From Microthrixaceae bacterium (lineage in GTDB: Bacteria; Actinomycetota; Acidimicrobiia; Acidimicrobiales; Acidimicrobilacustridaceae): a DNA stretch of 6,021 nt. The position numbers and the translations under genes are program-made. The stretch lies in assembly GCA_023264915.1 (NCBI GenBank), contig JAHFUU010000178.1, positions 1 to 6,021 on the forward strand, given 5' to 3'. How positions within the stretch are numbered: position 1 is the first letter of the stretch; each line of letters begins with the position of its first letter. The notes beneath the pieces are model-generated. The model ran no database searches, was not told where the DNA came from, and saw only the letters and a program-made list of their open reading frames with translations. Below are positions 1 through 5,439 of the stretch, piece by piece.

Positions 1-27
1 GTGCTCGAGATCAGGTTCAACGTGTGA
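1..27 (+). CDS. Possible 3' end of an upstream gene (partial)
   Basis: Frame 1 is open from the window edge and reads VLEIRFNV followed by TGA at 25-27. The stop lies just before the ATG of the DUF192 gene at 37, and the sequence GAGGG (26-30) that overlaps the stop is well placed as that gene's Shine-Dalgarno, which fits an operon junction. Only eight codons are visible, so nothing can be said about the product. The reading as a gene end rests on the close spacing alone and could be chance. Confidence 0.35.
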   Translation: MLEIRFNV

Positions 28-36
28 GGGCCTGGC

Positions 37-420
37 ATGGCTTGGTTGGTGCTCGGGACCAAGGTGCTGGCTAACGTCGAGGTTGCCGAGAGGCGCCGTG
101 ATCGTGCCCGTGGGCTGCTCGGACGCGATGGGATAGAAGGGGCGATCTTGTTGAGCCCCGCCCGATCGGTGCACACGATCCTGATGCGGTTCCCCATAGA
201 TGTGGCGTTCTGCGATCGCAACCTGCGCGTCGTGAAGGTGTTGACGCTGAATCCCAACCGCGTGACCTTGCCCGTGATCCGTGCACACGCAGTCGTCGAG
301 GCCGAGGCCGGAATGATGGGTCGCTGGGGAATCCAACCCGGAGACCTCCTTGTGGTCCGCGGACACAACGAGAAGATCAGCTCCGAGCCGGATCCAGGTG
401 GCCACGATGCCCCGAGGTAG
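37..420 (+). CDS. UPF0127 / DUF192 family protein
   Basis: This 127-aa protein matches the DUF192 (COG1430) family, a small single-domain family of unknown biochemical function. Signature parts seen here are ARGLLGR (residues 24-30), the segment T-I-L-M-RFPIDVAF (47-58) that corresponds to the family's GMRFPIDVVF block, then VVKVLTLNPNRVTLPV (65-80), AVVEAEAGMM (85-94) and a closing PGDLLVV (101-107). No signal peptide or membrane segment is visible, unlike members that carry an N-terminal lipoprotein or transmembrane signal, so a cytoplasmic location is inferred. The tail after residue 110 is polar and lies outside the domain. The ATG at 37 has GAGGG at 26-30, six bases upstream. The gene overlaps the chosen rsmI start by 14 bases, which suggests translational coupling, although no functional link between the two families is established. 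Confidence 0.88.
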   Translation: MAWLVLGTKVLANVEVAERRRDRARGLLGRDGIEGAILLSPARSVHTILMRFPIDVAFCDRNLRVVKVLTLNPNRVTLPVIRAHAVVEAEAGMMGRWGIQPGDLLVVRGHNEKISSEPDPGGHDAPR

Positions 421-1306
421 ACAGGGCCGCAGCTCAGATGAACGTGAGCACGGGTCCTCTGGAGGTGGGGCCGACGGGTCACTCGTCCTGGTGGCCACCC
501 CGATAGGGAACCTCGCTGACCTGTCACCGCACGCTGTCGACGAGCTGGCTCGGGCCGATGCCATCGTGTGTGAGGACTCGAGGCGGGCCGGCAAGCTGTT
601 GGCACACGCCGGCGTTCCGGCCCGTGAGCTGATAGTCGTGCACGACCACAACGAATCCGCGCGGGCACCGATGATCGTCGACCGTTTGGGTCGCGGGCAG
701 CGGATAGCAGTGATCACCGACGCCGGGATGCCAGGTGTGTCCGATCCAGGCGAACGCCTCGTGCGCGCCGTGGTCGCGGCCGGTCACCGCGTCGAGGTCG
801 TGCCGGGCCCCTCAGCGGCCATCACCGCGCTGGTGCTGAGCGGCCTGCCGACCGGCCGGTTCGTGTTCGAGGGCTTCCTTCCGCGCAAGGGCTCCGGGCG
901 CAGGGAGCGGTTGCGGTTGCTGGCCGACGAGCGCCGCACGATCGTGCTCCATGAGGCCCCTCACCGGTTGGCTCGCACCCTCGCGGACCTCAGCGAGGCT
1001 CTTGGTCCCGATCGAGTCATCGTGATCGCCCGCGAGCTGACCAAGACTTTCGAGGAGGTGTGGCGTGGGACTCTGGAGGCGGCGTGCTCGCGCGCCCAGC
1101 TCGGTGAGGCGCGCGGCGAGCACGTCCTGGTGGTGGCCGGAGCCGCTGAGCCCCGACAGCCGACCGACGACCAGGTGAGGTCAGCCCTCGAGGCCGCTGC
1201 CGCCCGCGGCCTGTCCACCAAGGACGCTTCGGCGGCGGTCGCTGCTGAGCTGTCTGTGCCAAAGCGCCGCGTGTACGGCCTCGCGGTCGGGTCCCGGGGT
1301 GCTTAG
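407..1306 (+). CDS. rsmI: 16S rRNA (cytidine1402-2'-O)-methyltransferase RsmI
   Basis: RsmI uses S-adenosylmethionine to methylate the ribose of C1402 in the decoding centre of 16S rRNA, acting on the small subunit in the cytoplasm. From the ATG at 407 the protein has 299 residues, close to the usual 280-290. The core begins at LVLVATPIGNLADLS (26-40) and continues with CEDSRR (55-60), VITDAGMPGVSDPG (102-115), the tetrapyrrole-methylase-type block VVPGPSAAITALVLSGLP (131-148), FVFEGFLPRKG (152-162), HEAPHRLA (182-189) and ARELTKTFEE (208-217). The C-terminal third (about 250-299) is the small helical domain ending KRRVYGLAVG. The first 24 residues are Gly/Ser-rich and precede the fold. ATG 407 has AGGTGG at 396-401 with five bases of spacing. 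An upstream TTG at 350 would overlap the previous gene by 71 bases and is less likely. The gene ends four bases from the stop of a minus-strand gene. Confidence 0.95.
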   Translation: MPRGRQGRSSDEREHGSSGGGADGSLVLVATPIGNLADLSPHAVDELARADAIVCEDSRRAGKLLAHAGVPARELIVVHDHNESARAPMIVDRLGRGQRIAVITDAGMPGVSDPGERLVRAVVAAGHRVEVVPGPSAAITALVLSGLPTGRFVFEGFLPRKGSGRRERLRLLADERRTIVLHEAPHRLARTLADLSEALGPDRVIVIARELTKTFEEVWRGTLEAACSRAQLGEARGEHVLVVAGAAEPRQPTDDQVRSALEAAAARGLSTKDASAAVAAELSVPKRRVYGLAVGSRGA

Positions 1307-1310
1307 CGAG

Positions 1311-1469
1311 TCAATCCTCGCCGAGGACGATGTCCCAGCGGTCGTTGCAGTCCTCGCACCGGTAGGCAACCACATCGCCCGGTTCCCACGGCTCGTCCTC
1401 GCGCTCATGGGACAGGAGGTGGCACCGGCCACCGCAGTCCACACAGCAGATGATCTGCTCTACCTCCAT
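1311..1469 (-). CDS. Small CxxC/CxxC zinc-ribbon protein of unknown function
   Basis: From ATG at 1469 the product has 52 residues. It begins MEVEQIICCVDCGG and ends YRCEDCNDRWDIVLGED. The two CxxC pairs (Cys9-Cys12 and Cys38-Cys41) form a typical zinc-ribbon layout, with an extra Cys8 and a Cys16-His17 pair between them. About 44 of 52 codons end in G or C, as in the neighbouring genes, and the protein is acidic with balanced composition, so it looks like a real gene and not an antisense shadow. GGTGA at 1478-1474 sits four bases before ATG 1469. A GTG at 1499 would add ten residues (VWGDLAYGER) and cannot be excluded. It is the only minus-strand gene here and meets rsmI tail-to-tail with four bases between the stops. 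Zinc ribbons of this size often contact nucleic acid or protein partners, but the function is unknown. Confidence 0.72.
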   Translation of the reverse strand: MEVEQIICCVDCGGRCHLLSHEREDEPWEPGDVVAYRCEDCNDRWDIVLGED

Positions 1470-1513
1470 GCGTTCACCGTAGGCGAGATCCCCCCACACG
1501 CGCCCCGCCGGAG

Positions 1514-1530
1514 GGGCAGCGCGGCTGCCC
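1514..1530. other. Seven-bp stem-loop in the divergent gap before rsmD
   Basis: GGGCAGC (1514-1520) and GCTGCCC (1524-1530) are perfect inverted copies separated by GCG. The stem lies in the 127-base gap between the divergently transcribed zinc-ribbon gene (start 1469) and rsmD (start 1597). No T-run follows on either strand, so it does not look like a simple intrinsic terminator. It could be a binding site or a leader hairpin for the minus-strand gene, or chance in GC-rich DNA. I saw no convincing -35/-10 promoter pair in this gap on either strand. Confidence 0.35.
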
Positions 1531-1562
1531 GCACCTCTGCGGTTGGGGCCGGGGTCATGCGA

Positions 1563-1583
1563 GGGCGGGGTGGGGGGCCTGGG
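1563..1583 (+). promoter_or_regulatory. Putative G-quadruplex motif just upstream of rsmD
   Basis: Four G-runs lie on the rsmD sense strand: GGG (1563-1565), GGGG (1567-1570), a run of six G (1572-1577) and GGG (1581-1583). The loops between them are C, T and CCT. This satisfies the classical four-run G-quadruplex pattern with very short loops, the kind known to fold stably in DNA and RNA. Two further GGGG runs lie at 1545-1548 and 1551-1554. The motif ends 13 bases before the GTG start and four bases before the weak Shine-Dalgarno TAAGG (1588-1592), so folding in mRNA could affect ribosome loading. Any regulatory role is inference. Confidence 0.5.
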
Positions 1584-1596
1584 CGGTTAAGGTCAC

Positions 1597-2142
1597 GTGC
1601 TCGTGCGAGTGGTCTCGGGGGTGCTCAAGGGGAGGAGGCTCGTCGCCCCTGAGGGGACAGCCACCCGACCGACCTCTGATCGTGTCCGCGAGTCGATCTT
1701 CAACGCTCTCGGATCGATCGGTGCGGTCGACCAGGCCCGTGTCGTGGATCTGTTCGCGGGCAGCGGTGCCATGGGGATCGAGGCGCTCTCCCGAGGTGCT
1801 TCCGAGTGCACCTTCGTGGAGCAGAGCCGGGTGGCCAGCGACGTCATCGGCGAGAACCTCCGCTCCCTCGACCTGGCCGGCAGCGCACAGGTGGTGGCCA
1901 AAGACGTCCTCACCTACCTGGGGTCAGCGCCTCGGTTTGACCTTGCCCTTATCGACCCGCCCTATGAGTTCGACCGGTGGGACGAGCTGCTCGGCGACCT
2001 GGATGCCGGTGTCGCGGTCATCGAGTCGAACCGGTTGATCGAGGTGCCTCCAAAGTGGTCGACTGTCCGCGAGAAGCACTACGGCACTACGGTAGTTTTG
2101 ATTGCCCGACTCGTGCCGGGCCACGCTCGCGGGCATCGATGA
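1597..2142 (+). CDS. rsmD: 16S rRNA (guanine966-N2)-methyltransferase RsmD
   Basis: RsmD methylates N2 of G966 in 16S rRNA, near the P site of the small subunit, using S-adenosylmethionine. The 181-residue product is of normal family length. It opens with the family-typical RVVSGVLKGRRL (residues 4-15), then TRPTSDRVRESIFNAL (23-38), the SAM-binding motif I DLFAGSGAMGIEALSRGA (51-68), FVEQS (73-77) and the catalytic motif LIDPPYEF (118-125), whose DPPY is characteristic of exocyclic-amine N-methyltransferases. GTG 1597 is used here. GTG 1603, two codons later, would give MRVVSG, the more canonical start, and TAAGG (1588-1592) could serve either. The stop overlaps the coaD ATG as ATGA. RsmD and CoaD genes are commonly adjacent in bacteria, which supports both calls. 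No recG, a frequent upstream partner, is present; the preceding gene is on the other strand. Confidence 0.95.
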   Translation: MLVRVVSGVLKGRRLVAPEGTATRPTSDRVRESIFNALGSIGAVDQARVVDLFAGSGAMGIEALSRGASECTFVEQSRVASDVIGENLRSLDLAGSAQVVAKDVLTYLGSAPRFDLALIDPPYEFDRWDELLGDLDAGVAVIESNRLIEVPPKWSTVREKHYGTTVVLIARLVPGHARGHR

Positions 2143-2672
2143 CCCTCAGCGGGCTCATCGAGCGCAGCCAGAACATCTACCGGAGCATCAACTTGGCCAC
2201 AGTCCTCTATCCGGGGTCCTTTGACCCGATCCACAACGGGCACATGGAGATCATCGAAACGGCATCCCGACTGTTCGACCGGGTCGTCGTGGCGGCCATG
2301 CGCAATCCCCAAAAGGGCCAGCCGCTGTTCGAGCTCGAGGAGCGACGCTCGATGATCCAAGAGAGCGTCGCCCATCTGCCCAACGTCGAGATCACCATGT
2401 TCTCGAGCCTCGTCGTGCAGCTCGCCCGCGACGTCGGAGCCGACTTCATCATCAAGGGCTTGAGGGCTGTCTCGGACTTCGAGAACGAGCTTCAGATGGC
2501 TCAGATGAACCACAAGATCTCAGGTGTCGACACGCTCTTCGTTCCCAGCCTCTCGGAGAACTCCTTCCTGGCGTCCAGGCTGATCCGCGAGATATTCAAG
2601 TACGGCGGCGACGTCTCGAACATGGTCCCGGACCCGGTGGCCAAGCGCCTCCAGGAGAAGCACCCCGCGTGA
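2139..2672 (+). CDS. coaD: Phosphopantetheine adenylyltransferase (PPAT, CoaD)
   Basis: CoaD transfers an adenylyl group from ATP to 4'-phosphopantetheine to give dephospho-CoA and pyrophosphate, the penultimate step of CoA synthesis in the cytoplasm. The nucleotidyltransferase signature YPGSFDPIHNGH (24-35) carries the HxGH motif. Further family blocks are NPQKGQPLF (56-64), IIKGLRAVSDFENELQMAQMN (in 104-124), with the Arg and Asp of GLRAVSDFE, and ASRLIREIFKYGGDVS (145-160). From ATG 2139 the protein has 177 residues, about 18 more than usual. A TTG at 2193, preceded by GGAG at 2182-2185, would give exactly the typical 159 residues. I keep ATG 2139 because it overlaps the rsmD stop as ATGA and because all 18 codons of the extension end in G or C. 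The true start is unresolved. The CoA product line supplies the prosthetic group for the AcpP encoded downstream. Confidence 0.95.
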   Translation: MTLSGLIERSQNIYRSINLATVLYPGSFDPIHNGHMEIIETASRLFDRVVVAAMRNPQKGQPLFELEERRSMIQESVAHLPNVEITMFSSLVVQLARDVGADFIIKGLRAVSDFENELQMAQMNHKISGVDTLFVPSLSENSFLASRLIREIFKYGGDVSNMVPDPVAKRLQEKHPA

Positions 2673-2753
2673 GCATTCGAACCTTTGTCGGCGCTGGCCC
2701 GGGTGGACCCAGGGCGCAGCCGGCCGTGTGCGCGAGGTGTCGGGCGGGCTCGC

Positions 2754-3434
2754 ATGAGTGACTATGACGACTTCTCGGACCTGGTCGACGACGACGAGCT
2801 CGTGTCGCCGGCCCCGCCGCCCTATCAGCTAGGCGACGCCGAGCAGATGCTCGTCAGGCTTCGCGACATCATCGAGAACGCGCCCAACGTCCCGCTGTCA
2901 TCCACTCCCCGGGTGTCCCGCGAGGAGGTTCTCGACCTGCTCGAGGACGCCATCGAACGCCTGCCCGAGGAGCTCCGGCAGGCCCGGTGGCTGCTCAAGG
3001 AGCGCGAGGAGTACCTCGAGAAGGTTCGTCACGAGGGTGAGGAGATAATCGCGACTGCCCGCGACAGGTCCGAGCGGATGGTCCAGCGCACAGAGGTGGT
3101 GAAGGCGGCGGAGGCCCGCGCATACCAGATCCTCGACAACGCCGAGATCGAGGCGCGGCGCTTGCGCCACGAGGTCGAGGACTTCTGTGACCAGAAGCTG
3201 GCCAGCTTCGAGATCGTGCTGGAGCGCACGATGAAGCTTGTGGCCTCGGGCCGTGCGAAGTTGCAGGGCACGGCACTGGCCGAGACGGCCGGACCTAACG
3301 ACGAGGCGTTCGAGATGGCCACGGGCGAGCAGGTGTCGGTCGGGGCGCCACAGGCCCCCCTCCCCGCGCGGGCAGGCACCGAGGACCTCGATGCACAGGG
3401 TCTGAAGGATCTGCCCCCGCCTCCAGGAGCGTGA
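2754..3434 (+). CDS. DivIVA-like coiled-coil protein, probable SepIVA-type septation factor
   Basis: The 226-residue protein starts with an acidic stretch (DYDDFSDLVDDDEL, 3-16) and a proline patch (19-23). A short helix-forming segment rich in hydrophobic heptads follows (about 29-43), then REEVLDLLEDAIERLPEELRQA (in 56-77) and a long charged coiled coil to about residue 170, with repeats of Glu/Arg/Ala such as EEIIATARDRSERMV and EARAYQILDNAEIEARRL. The tail (171-226) is Ala/Pro/Gly-rich and disordered. This layout and the next gene being yceD match mycobacterial Rv2927c (SepIVA), an essential DivIVA-domain protein acting at the septum. Automated pipelines often label such proteins ATP synthase subunit B-like, which the context does not support. 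ATG 2754 is chosen because the upstream in-frame TTG at 2685 adds an Arg/Pro-rich stretch unlike the acidic start. The Shine-Dalgarno is weak (GGCGGG, 2743-2748). The stop overlaps the yceD start as GTGA. Confidence 0.75.
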   Translation: MSDYDDFSDLVDDDELVSPAPPPYQLGDAEQMLVRLRDIIENAPNVPLSSTPRVSREEVLDLLEDAIERLPEELRQARWLLKEREEYLEKVRHEGEEIIATARDRSERMVQRTEVVKAAEARAYQILDNAEIEARRLRHEVEDFCDQKLASFEIVLERTMKLVASGRAKLQGTALAETAGPNDEAFEMATGEQVSVGAPQAPLPARAGTEDLDAQGLKDLPPPPGA

Positions 3435-3988
3435 GCCCGCGCCCACCGCTGCTGGTCAACGTCGCCGGTGTGCTCCGGCATCTGGGAACCCGAACCGAGC
3501 TGTCCCGGACCGCAACCTTGGCCGGCCTGCAGGTCATGGCCGCCCGCGTGCCCGAAGGTGCGCAGATCCAGCTCGTGGGTGTGATCGAGTCCACCGCAAG
3601 CGGCGCCGTCAAGGTGACAGGCGCCGTGTCTGCTCCCTGGACAGGGGAGTGCCGGCGCTGCCTGGGTCCCGTCGAGGGCCAGCTCGTCGCGGAGGTCAGC
3701 GAGGTGTTCGAGGCGCACCCGATCGAGGGTGACACCTACCCTCTTGTCGACGAGCAGATCGATCTTGGGAACATGGTGCGCGACGCGCTGTTGCTGGCCC
3801 TCCCACTGGCACCGCTGTGCCAGCCCCGCTGCCCGGGCCCAGACCCCGAGGAATTCCCCGTGGGCCAGGCCTGCGAGGGTTCGGGCGGCACGGATCGTCC
3901 AGTCGATCCGCGCTGGGCACAGCTGGACCAGCTCGGGACGAAGGGGCCTGATGCTGAGGCTGGCCCAACTGCCGGTGCAGGTGCGTGA
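3431..3988 (+). CDS. yceD: YceD / DUF177 family protein
   Basis: DUF177 proteins are small acidic proteins encoded immediately before rpmF in most bacteria and have been linked to 23S rRNA accumulation. The plant homologue is required for chloroplast 23S rRNA. The 185-residue product shows the family pattern. An N-terminal beta-rich half ends in VSAPWTGECRRCLGPVEGQL (66-85) with its CxxC. Then come VSEVFEAHP (89-97), YPLVDEQIDLGNMVRDALLLALPLAPLC (in 103-130), and DPRWAQLDQL (159-168) near the end. The usual C-terminal cysteine block, of the type GLCPxCG, is missing here: only Cys130, Cys134 and Cys148 remain. The GTG start at 3431 overlaps the preceding stop, pointing to translational coupling. 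Ala/Gly-rich residues close the protein. The 111-base gap to rpmF is longer than in many genomes and holds a stable hairpin. Confidence 0.9.
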   Translation: MSPRPPLLVNVAGVLRHLGTRTELSRTATLAGLQVMAARVPEGAQIQLVGVIESTASGAVKVTGAVSAPWTGECRRCLGPVEGQLVAEVSEVFEAHPIEGDTYPLVDEQIDLGNMVRDALLLALPLAPLCQPRCPGPDPEEFPVGQACEGSGGTDRPVDPRWAQLDQLGTKGPDAEAGPTAGAGA

Positions 3989-4016
3989 CGCAACTGGCCA
4001 GGTGGCAGGTTCGACC

Positions 4017-4058
4017 GGTAGGGTTTGTGGCTCCTTCGGGGGCCTACCTGCGGGCTCC
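4017..4058 (+). promoter_or_regulatory. rpmF leader with a cUUCGg hairpin and two competing arms
   Basis: In the yceD-rpmF gap, GGCTCC (4029-4034) pairs with GGGGCC (4039-4044), one pair being G-U, around a TTCG loop closed by C-G. The cUUCGg tetraloop is known as an exceptionally stable RNA loop. GGTA (4017-4020) and TACC (4045-4048) extend the stem beyond an eight-base bulge. A second copy of GGCTCC (4053-4058) can pair with the same GGGGCC, so the two hairpins exclude each other. No T-run follows. The element could influence rpmF translation or mRNA processing between yceD and rpmF; that role is inferred. The rpmF Shine-Dalgarno (AGAAGG, 4089-4094) lies outside the stems. Confidence 0.45.
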
Positions 4059-4099
4059 GGTTCCCCTGACCATTCCCGATGAGCAACTAGAAGGCTGCG

Positions 4100-4279
4100 A
4101 TGGCTGTCCCAAAGAAGAAGACCTCCAAGGCCAAGAGCCGCAGCCGGCGGGCGTCCGCATGGCACATCAAGGCCCCGGCGCGAAGCACGTGCCCCCGCTG
4201 CCAGGCTGTGAAGCTGCCCCACACCGTGTGCGGCAACTGCGGTTGGTACAAGGACCGGCAAGCCGTCGAGGTCGACTGA
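4100..4279 (+). CDS. rpmF: Large-subunit ribosomal protein bL32
   Basis: bL32 is a small basic protein of the 50S subunit. The 59-residue product begins MAVPKKKTSKAKSRSRRAS, the near-universal L32 opening, continues AWHIKAPAR, and carries two CxxC pairs, Cys31-Cys34 (CPRC) and Cys44-Cys47 (CGNC), within LPHTVCGNCGWYKDRQAVEVD. It is therefore the zinc-binding (C+) form and not the cysteine-free paralogue some actinobacteria express under zinc limitation. No zinc-regulator site was recognised nearby. ATG 4100 has a strong Shine-Dalgarno, AGAAGG at 4089-4094, five bases upstream. The yceD-rpmF-plsX order is the classic arrangement, and only 13 bases separate its stop from plsX, so the two are almost certainly cotranscribed. 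The gene was identified by direct translation. Confidence 0.97.
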   Translation: MAVPKKKTSKAKSRSRRASAWHIKAPARSTCPRCQAVKLPHTVCGNCGWYKDRQAVEVD

Positions 4280-4292
4280 GCAGAGCAGCCAG

Positions 4293-5285
4293 ATGTTGCC
4301 GGTAGCCGTAGACGCAATGGGGGGGGACAACGCGCCACAGGCCATAGTCGACGGGGCTGCCCGGGCCGCCGCTCAGCTCGGTGTTCCCGTCGTGCTCGTG
4401 GGCCGCCCGCAAGATGTTCACGACACCCGCGGGCTCGAGCTGATCCCGGCGTCTGAGGTCATCGCCATGGATGCTGACCCGGGCAAGAGCGTGCGCCGCT
4501 TGAAGGACTCCTCGTTGGTGCGTGCAGCAGAGGCTGTCAGGGACAACAAGGCATCCGCGATGGTGAGCGCCGGCAACACCGGAGCGACGATGGCCAGCGC
4601 CCTGTTCCGCATGGGTCGGATCAAGGGCGTCAGTCGCCCTGCCATCGTCACCCCCATACCCGTGCCGGGTCACGCGACGCCCACGGTGCTGCTGGACGTG
4701 GGCGCGAACGCTGACTGCCAGCCCGACTGGCTGGTGCAGTTCGCGCAGATGGGCGCCGTCTATGCCCGCGACCGGTTCGGGATCAAGAGGCCGAGGGTTG
4801 CACTGCTGTCGATCGGGGAAGAGCCCACCAAGGGCAACGCGTTGGTCAAGGAGACCCACCAGCGGCTCGATGCGGGCGACTGGATCGGTGACCTTGACGC
4901 CTGCTTCGTCGGCAACGTCGAGGGGCGCGACATCATGTCTGACGCTGCCGATGTCGTGGTCACTGACGGCTTCACGGGCAACGTGACTCTCAAGACCCTC
5001 GAAGGAGGGATGCGTTCGCTCGTGGGGGCGCTCGTGTCGGCGTTCGACTCAGATGAGGAGACCCGCCTTGCCGCGAAGACGCTCGTTCCGGCTCTGGAGC
5101 CCCTCTATCGGACCCTCGACCCTGACAACACTGGTGGCGCGATGCTCTTGGGTGTCGACGGGGTGTGCATCATCAGCCACGGATCCTCATCGCCAACAGC
5201 GATCCTCAGTGCGATACGGGTTGCAAGCGAGATGGTGCGTGGTGACGTCGTGGCACACATTCGCGGCGCGATCCGGCACGACTGA
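4293..5285 (+). CDS. plsX: Phosphate acyltransferase PlsX
   Basis: PlsX converts acyl-ACP and inorganic phosphate to acyl-phosphate, the donor used by the membrane enzyme PlsY to begin phospholipid synthesis. It acts as a peripheral protein at the membrane. The 330-residue product matches the family length of about 330-345. Hallmarks are VAVDAMGGDNAP (4-15), SAGNTGATMA (92-101), LLDVGANADC (133-142), LLSIGEEPTKGN (171-182), GNVEGRDIM (207-215), VVVTDGFTGNVTLKTLEGG (221-239) and, near the end, GGAMLLGVDG (281-290) with ISHGSSSPTAI (294-304). The ATG at 4293 begins the conserved strand directly, so the start is secure although its Shine-Dalgarno is weak (GAGCAG, 4283-4288). It follows rpmF by 13 bases. 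Its substrate carrier, AcpP, is encoded next, without the fabD and fabG genes seen between them in many Firmicutes. Confidence 0.97.
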   Translation: MLPVAVDAMGGDNAPQAIVDGAARAAAQLGVPVVLVGRPQDVHDTRGLELIPASEVIAMDADPGKSVRRLKDSSLVRAAEAVRDNKASAMVSAGNTGATMASALFRMGRIKGVSRPAIVTPIPVPGHATPTVLLDVGANADCQPDWLVQFAQMGAVYARDRFGIKRPRVALLSIGEEPTKGNALVKETHQRLDAGDWIGDLDACFVGNVEGRDIMSDAADVVVTDGFTGNVTLKTLEGGMRSLVGALVSAFDSDEETRLAAKTLVPALEPLYRTLDPDNTGGAMLLGVDGVCIISHGSSSPTAILSAIRVASEMVRGDVVAHIRGAIRHD

Positions 5286-5291
5286 GGCCCG

Positions 5292-5308
5292 GTCTGCAAA
5301 AGTCTGCA
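5292..5308 (+). repeat. Tandem GTCTGCA direct repeat, one helical turn apart
   Basis: GTCTGCA occurs at 5292-5298 and again at 5302-5308, separated by AAA, so the copies are offset by ten bases and face the same side of the DNA helix. The pair begins seven bases after the plsX stop, in a more A-rich patch than its surroundings. Such phased repeats can bind a dimeric or cooperative regulator upstream of the next gene, acpP. That function is speculative, and a seven-base repeat can arise by chance. Confidence 0.3.
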
Positions 5309-5352
5309 TCAAACAGCAGCTCACGGCCGTTCACAAGCGCACAAATCTTCCT

Positions 5353-5366
5353 CGCAGTAAACTGCG
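5353..5366. promoter_or_regulatory. 14-bp palindrome, candidate operator upstream of acpP
   Basis: CGCAGT (5353-5358) and ACTGCG (5361-5366) are perfect inverted copies around AA. The hexamer TAAACT at 5358-5363 inside it resembles a -10 element, but no good -35 lies at 16-18 bases. The nearest candidate, TTCACA at 5330, is 22 bases away. An operator overlapping a weak promoter for acpP is one reading. In RNA the same bases form a five-bp stem with a UAAA loop. No T-run follows, so it is not an obvious terminator. Confidence 0.35.
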
Positions 5367-5370
5367 TCCC

Positions 5371-5402
5371 GCGCTGGGCACGAGCCAGCGCAGCTCTGCT
5401 GG
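5371..5402 (+). promoter_or_regulatory. Two mutually exclusive stem-loops in the acpP leader
   Basis: GCGCTGG (5371-5377) and CCAGCGC (5385-5391) form a perfect seven-bp stem with the seven-base loop GCACGAG. The 3' arm can instead use its CCAGC (5385-5389) to pair with GCTGG (5398-5402) around an eight-base loop. Both structures need the same CCAGC, so only one can form at a time, as in attenuators and riboswitch expression platforms. A G-run follows in place of a T-run, so classical termination is unlikely. This is a prediction from sequence only, and GC-rich DNA yields such stems by chance fairly often. Confidence 0.35.
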
Positions 5403-5439
5403 GGGGAAGCAGGCACAAACAACAGGGGATCGGCGCGAG

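Noticed and set aside
1299..1652. Plus-strand open frame of 117 codons across the rsmI-rsmD gap
   Set aside because: It runs antisense to the zinc-ribbon gene and ends inside rsmD, its protein is low-complexity Arg/Gly/Ala, and it shows no family motif; it is a GC-rich shadow frame.
2691..2717. Bulged hairpin in the coaD to coiled-coil gene gap
   Set aside because: It needs a two-base bulge and has no T-run or relation to a ribosome-binding site; it is consistent with chance pairing in GC-rich sequence.
3982..3992. TGCGTGACGCA palindrome at the yceD stop codon
   Set aside because: The arms are short, it overlaps coding sequence and has no T-run, so neither terminator nor operator is supported.
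3029..4345. Minus-strand open frame of 438 codons
   Set aside because: It spans parts of five well-supported plus-strand genes and gaps. Long antisense frames are expected in GC-rich coding DNA, and its translation shows no domain.
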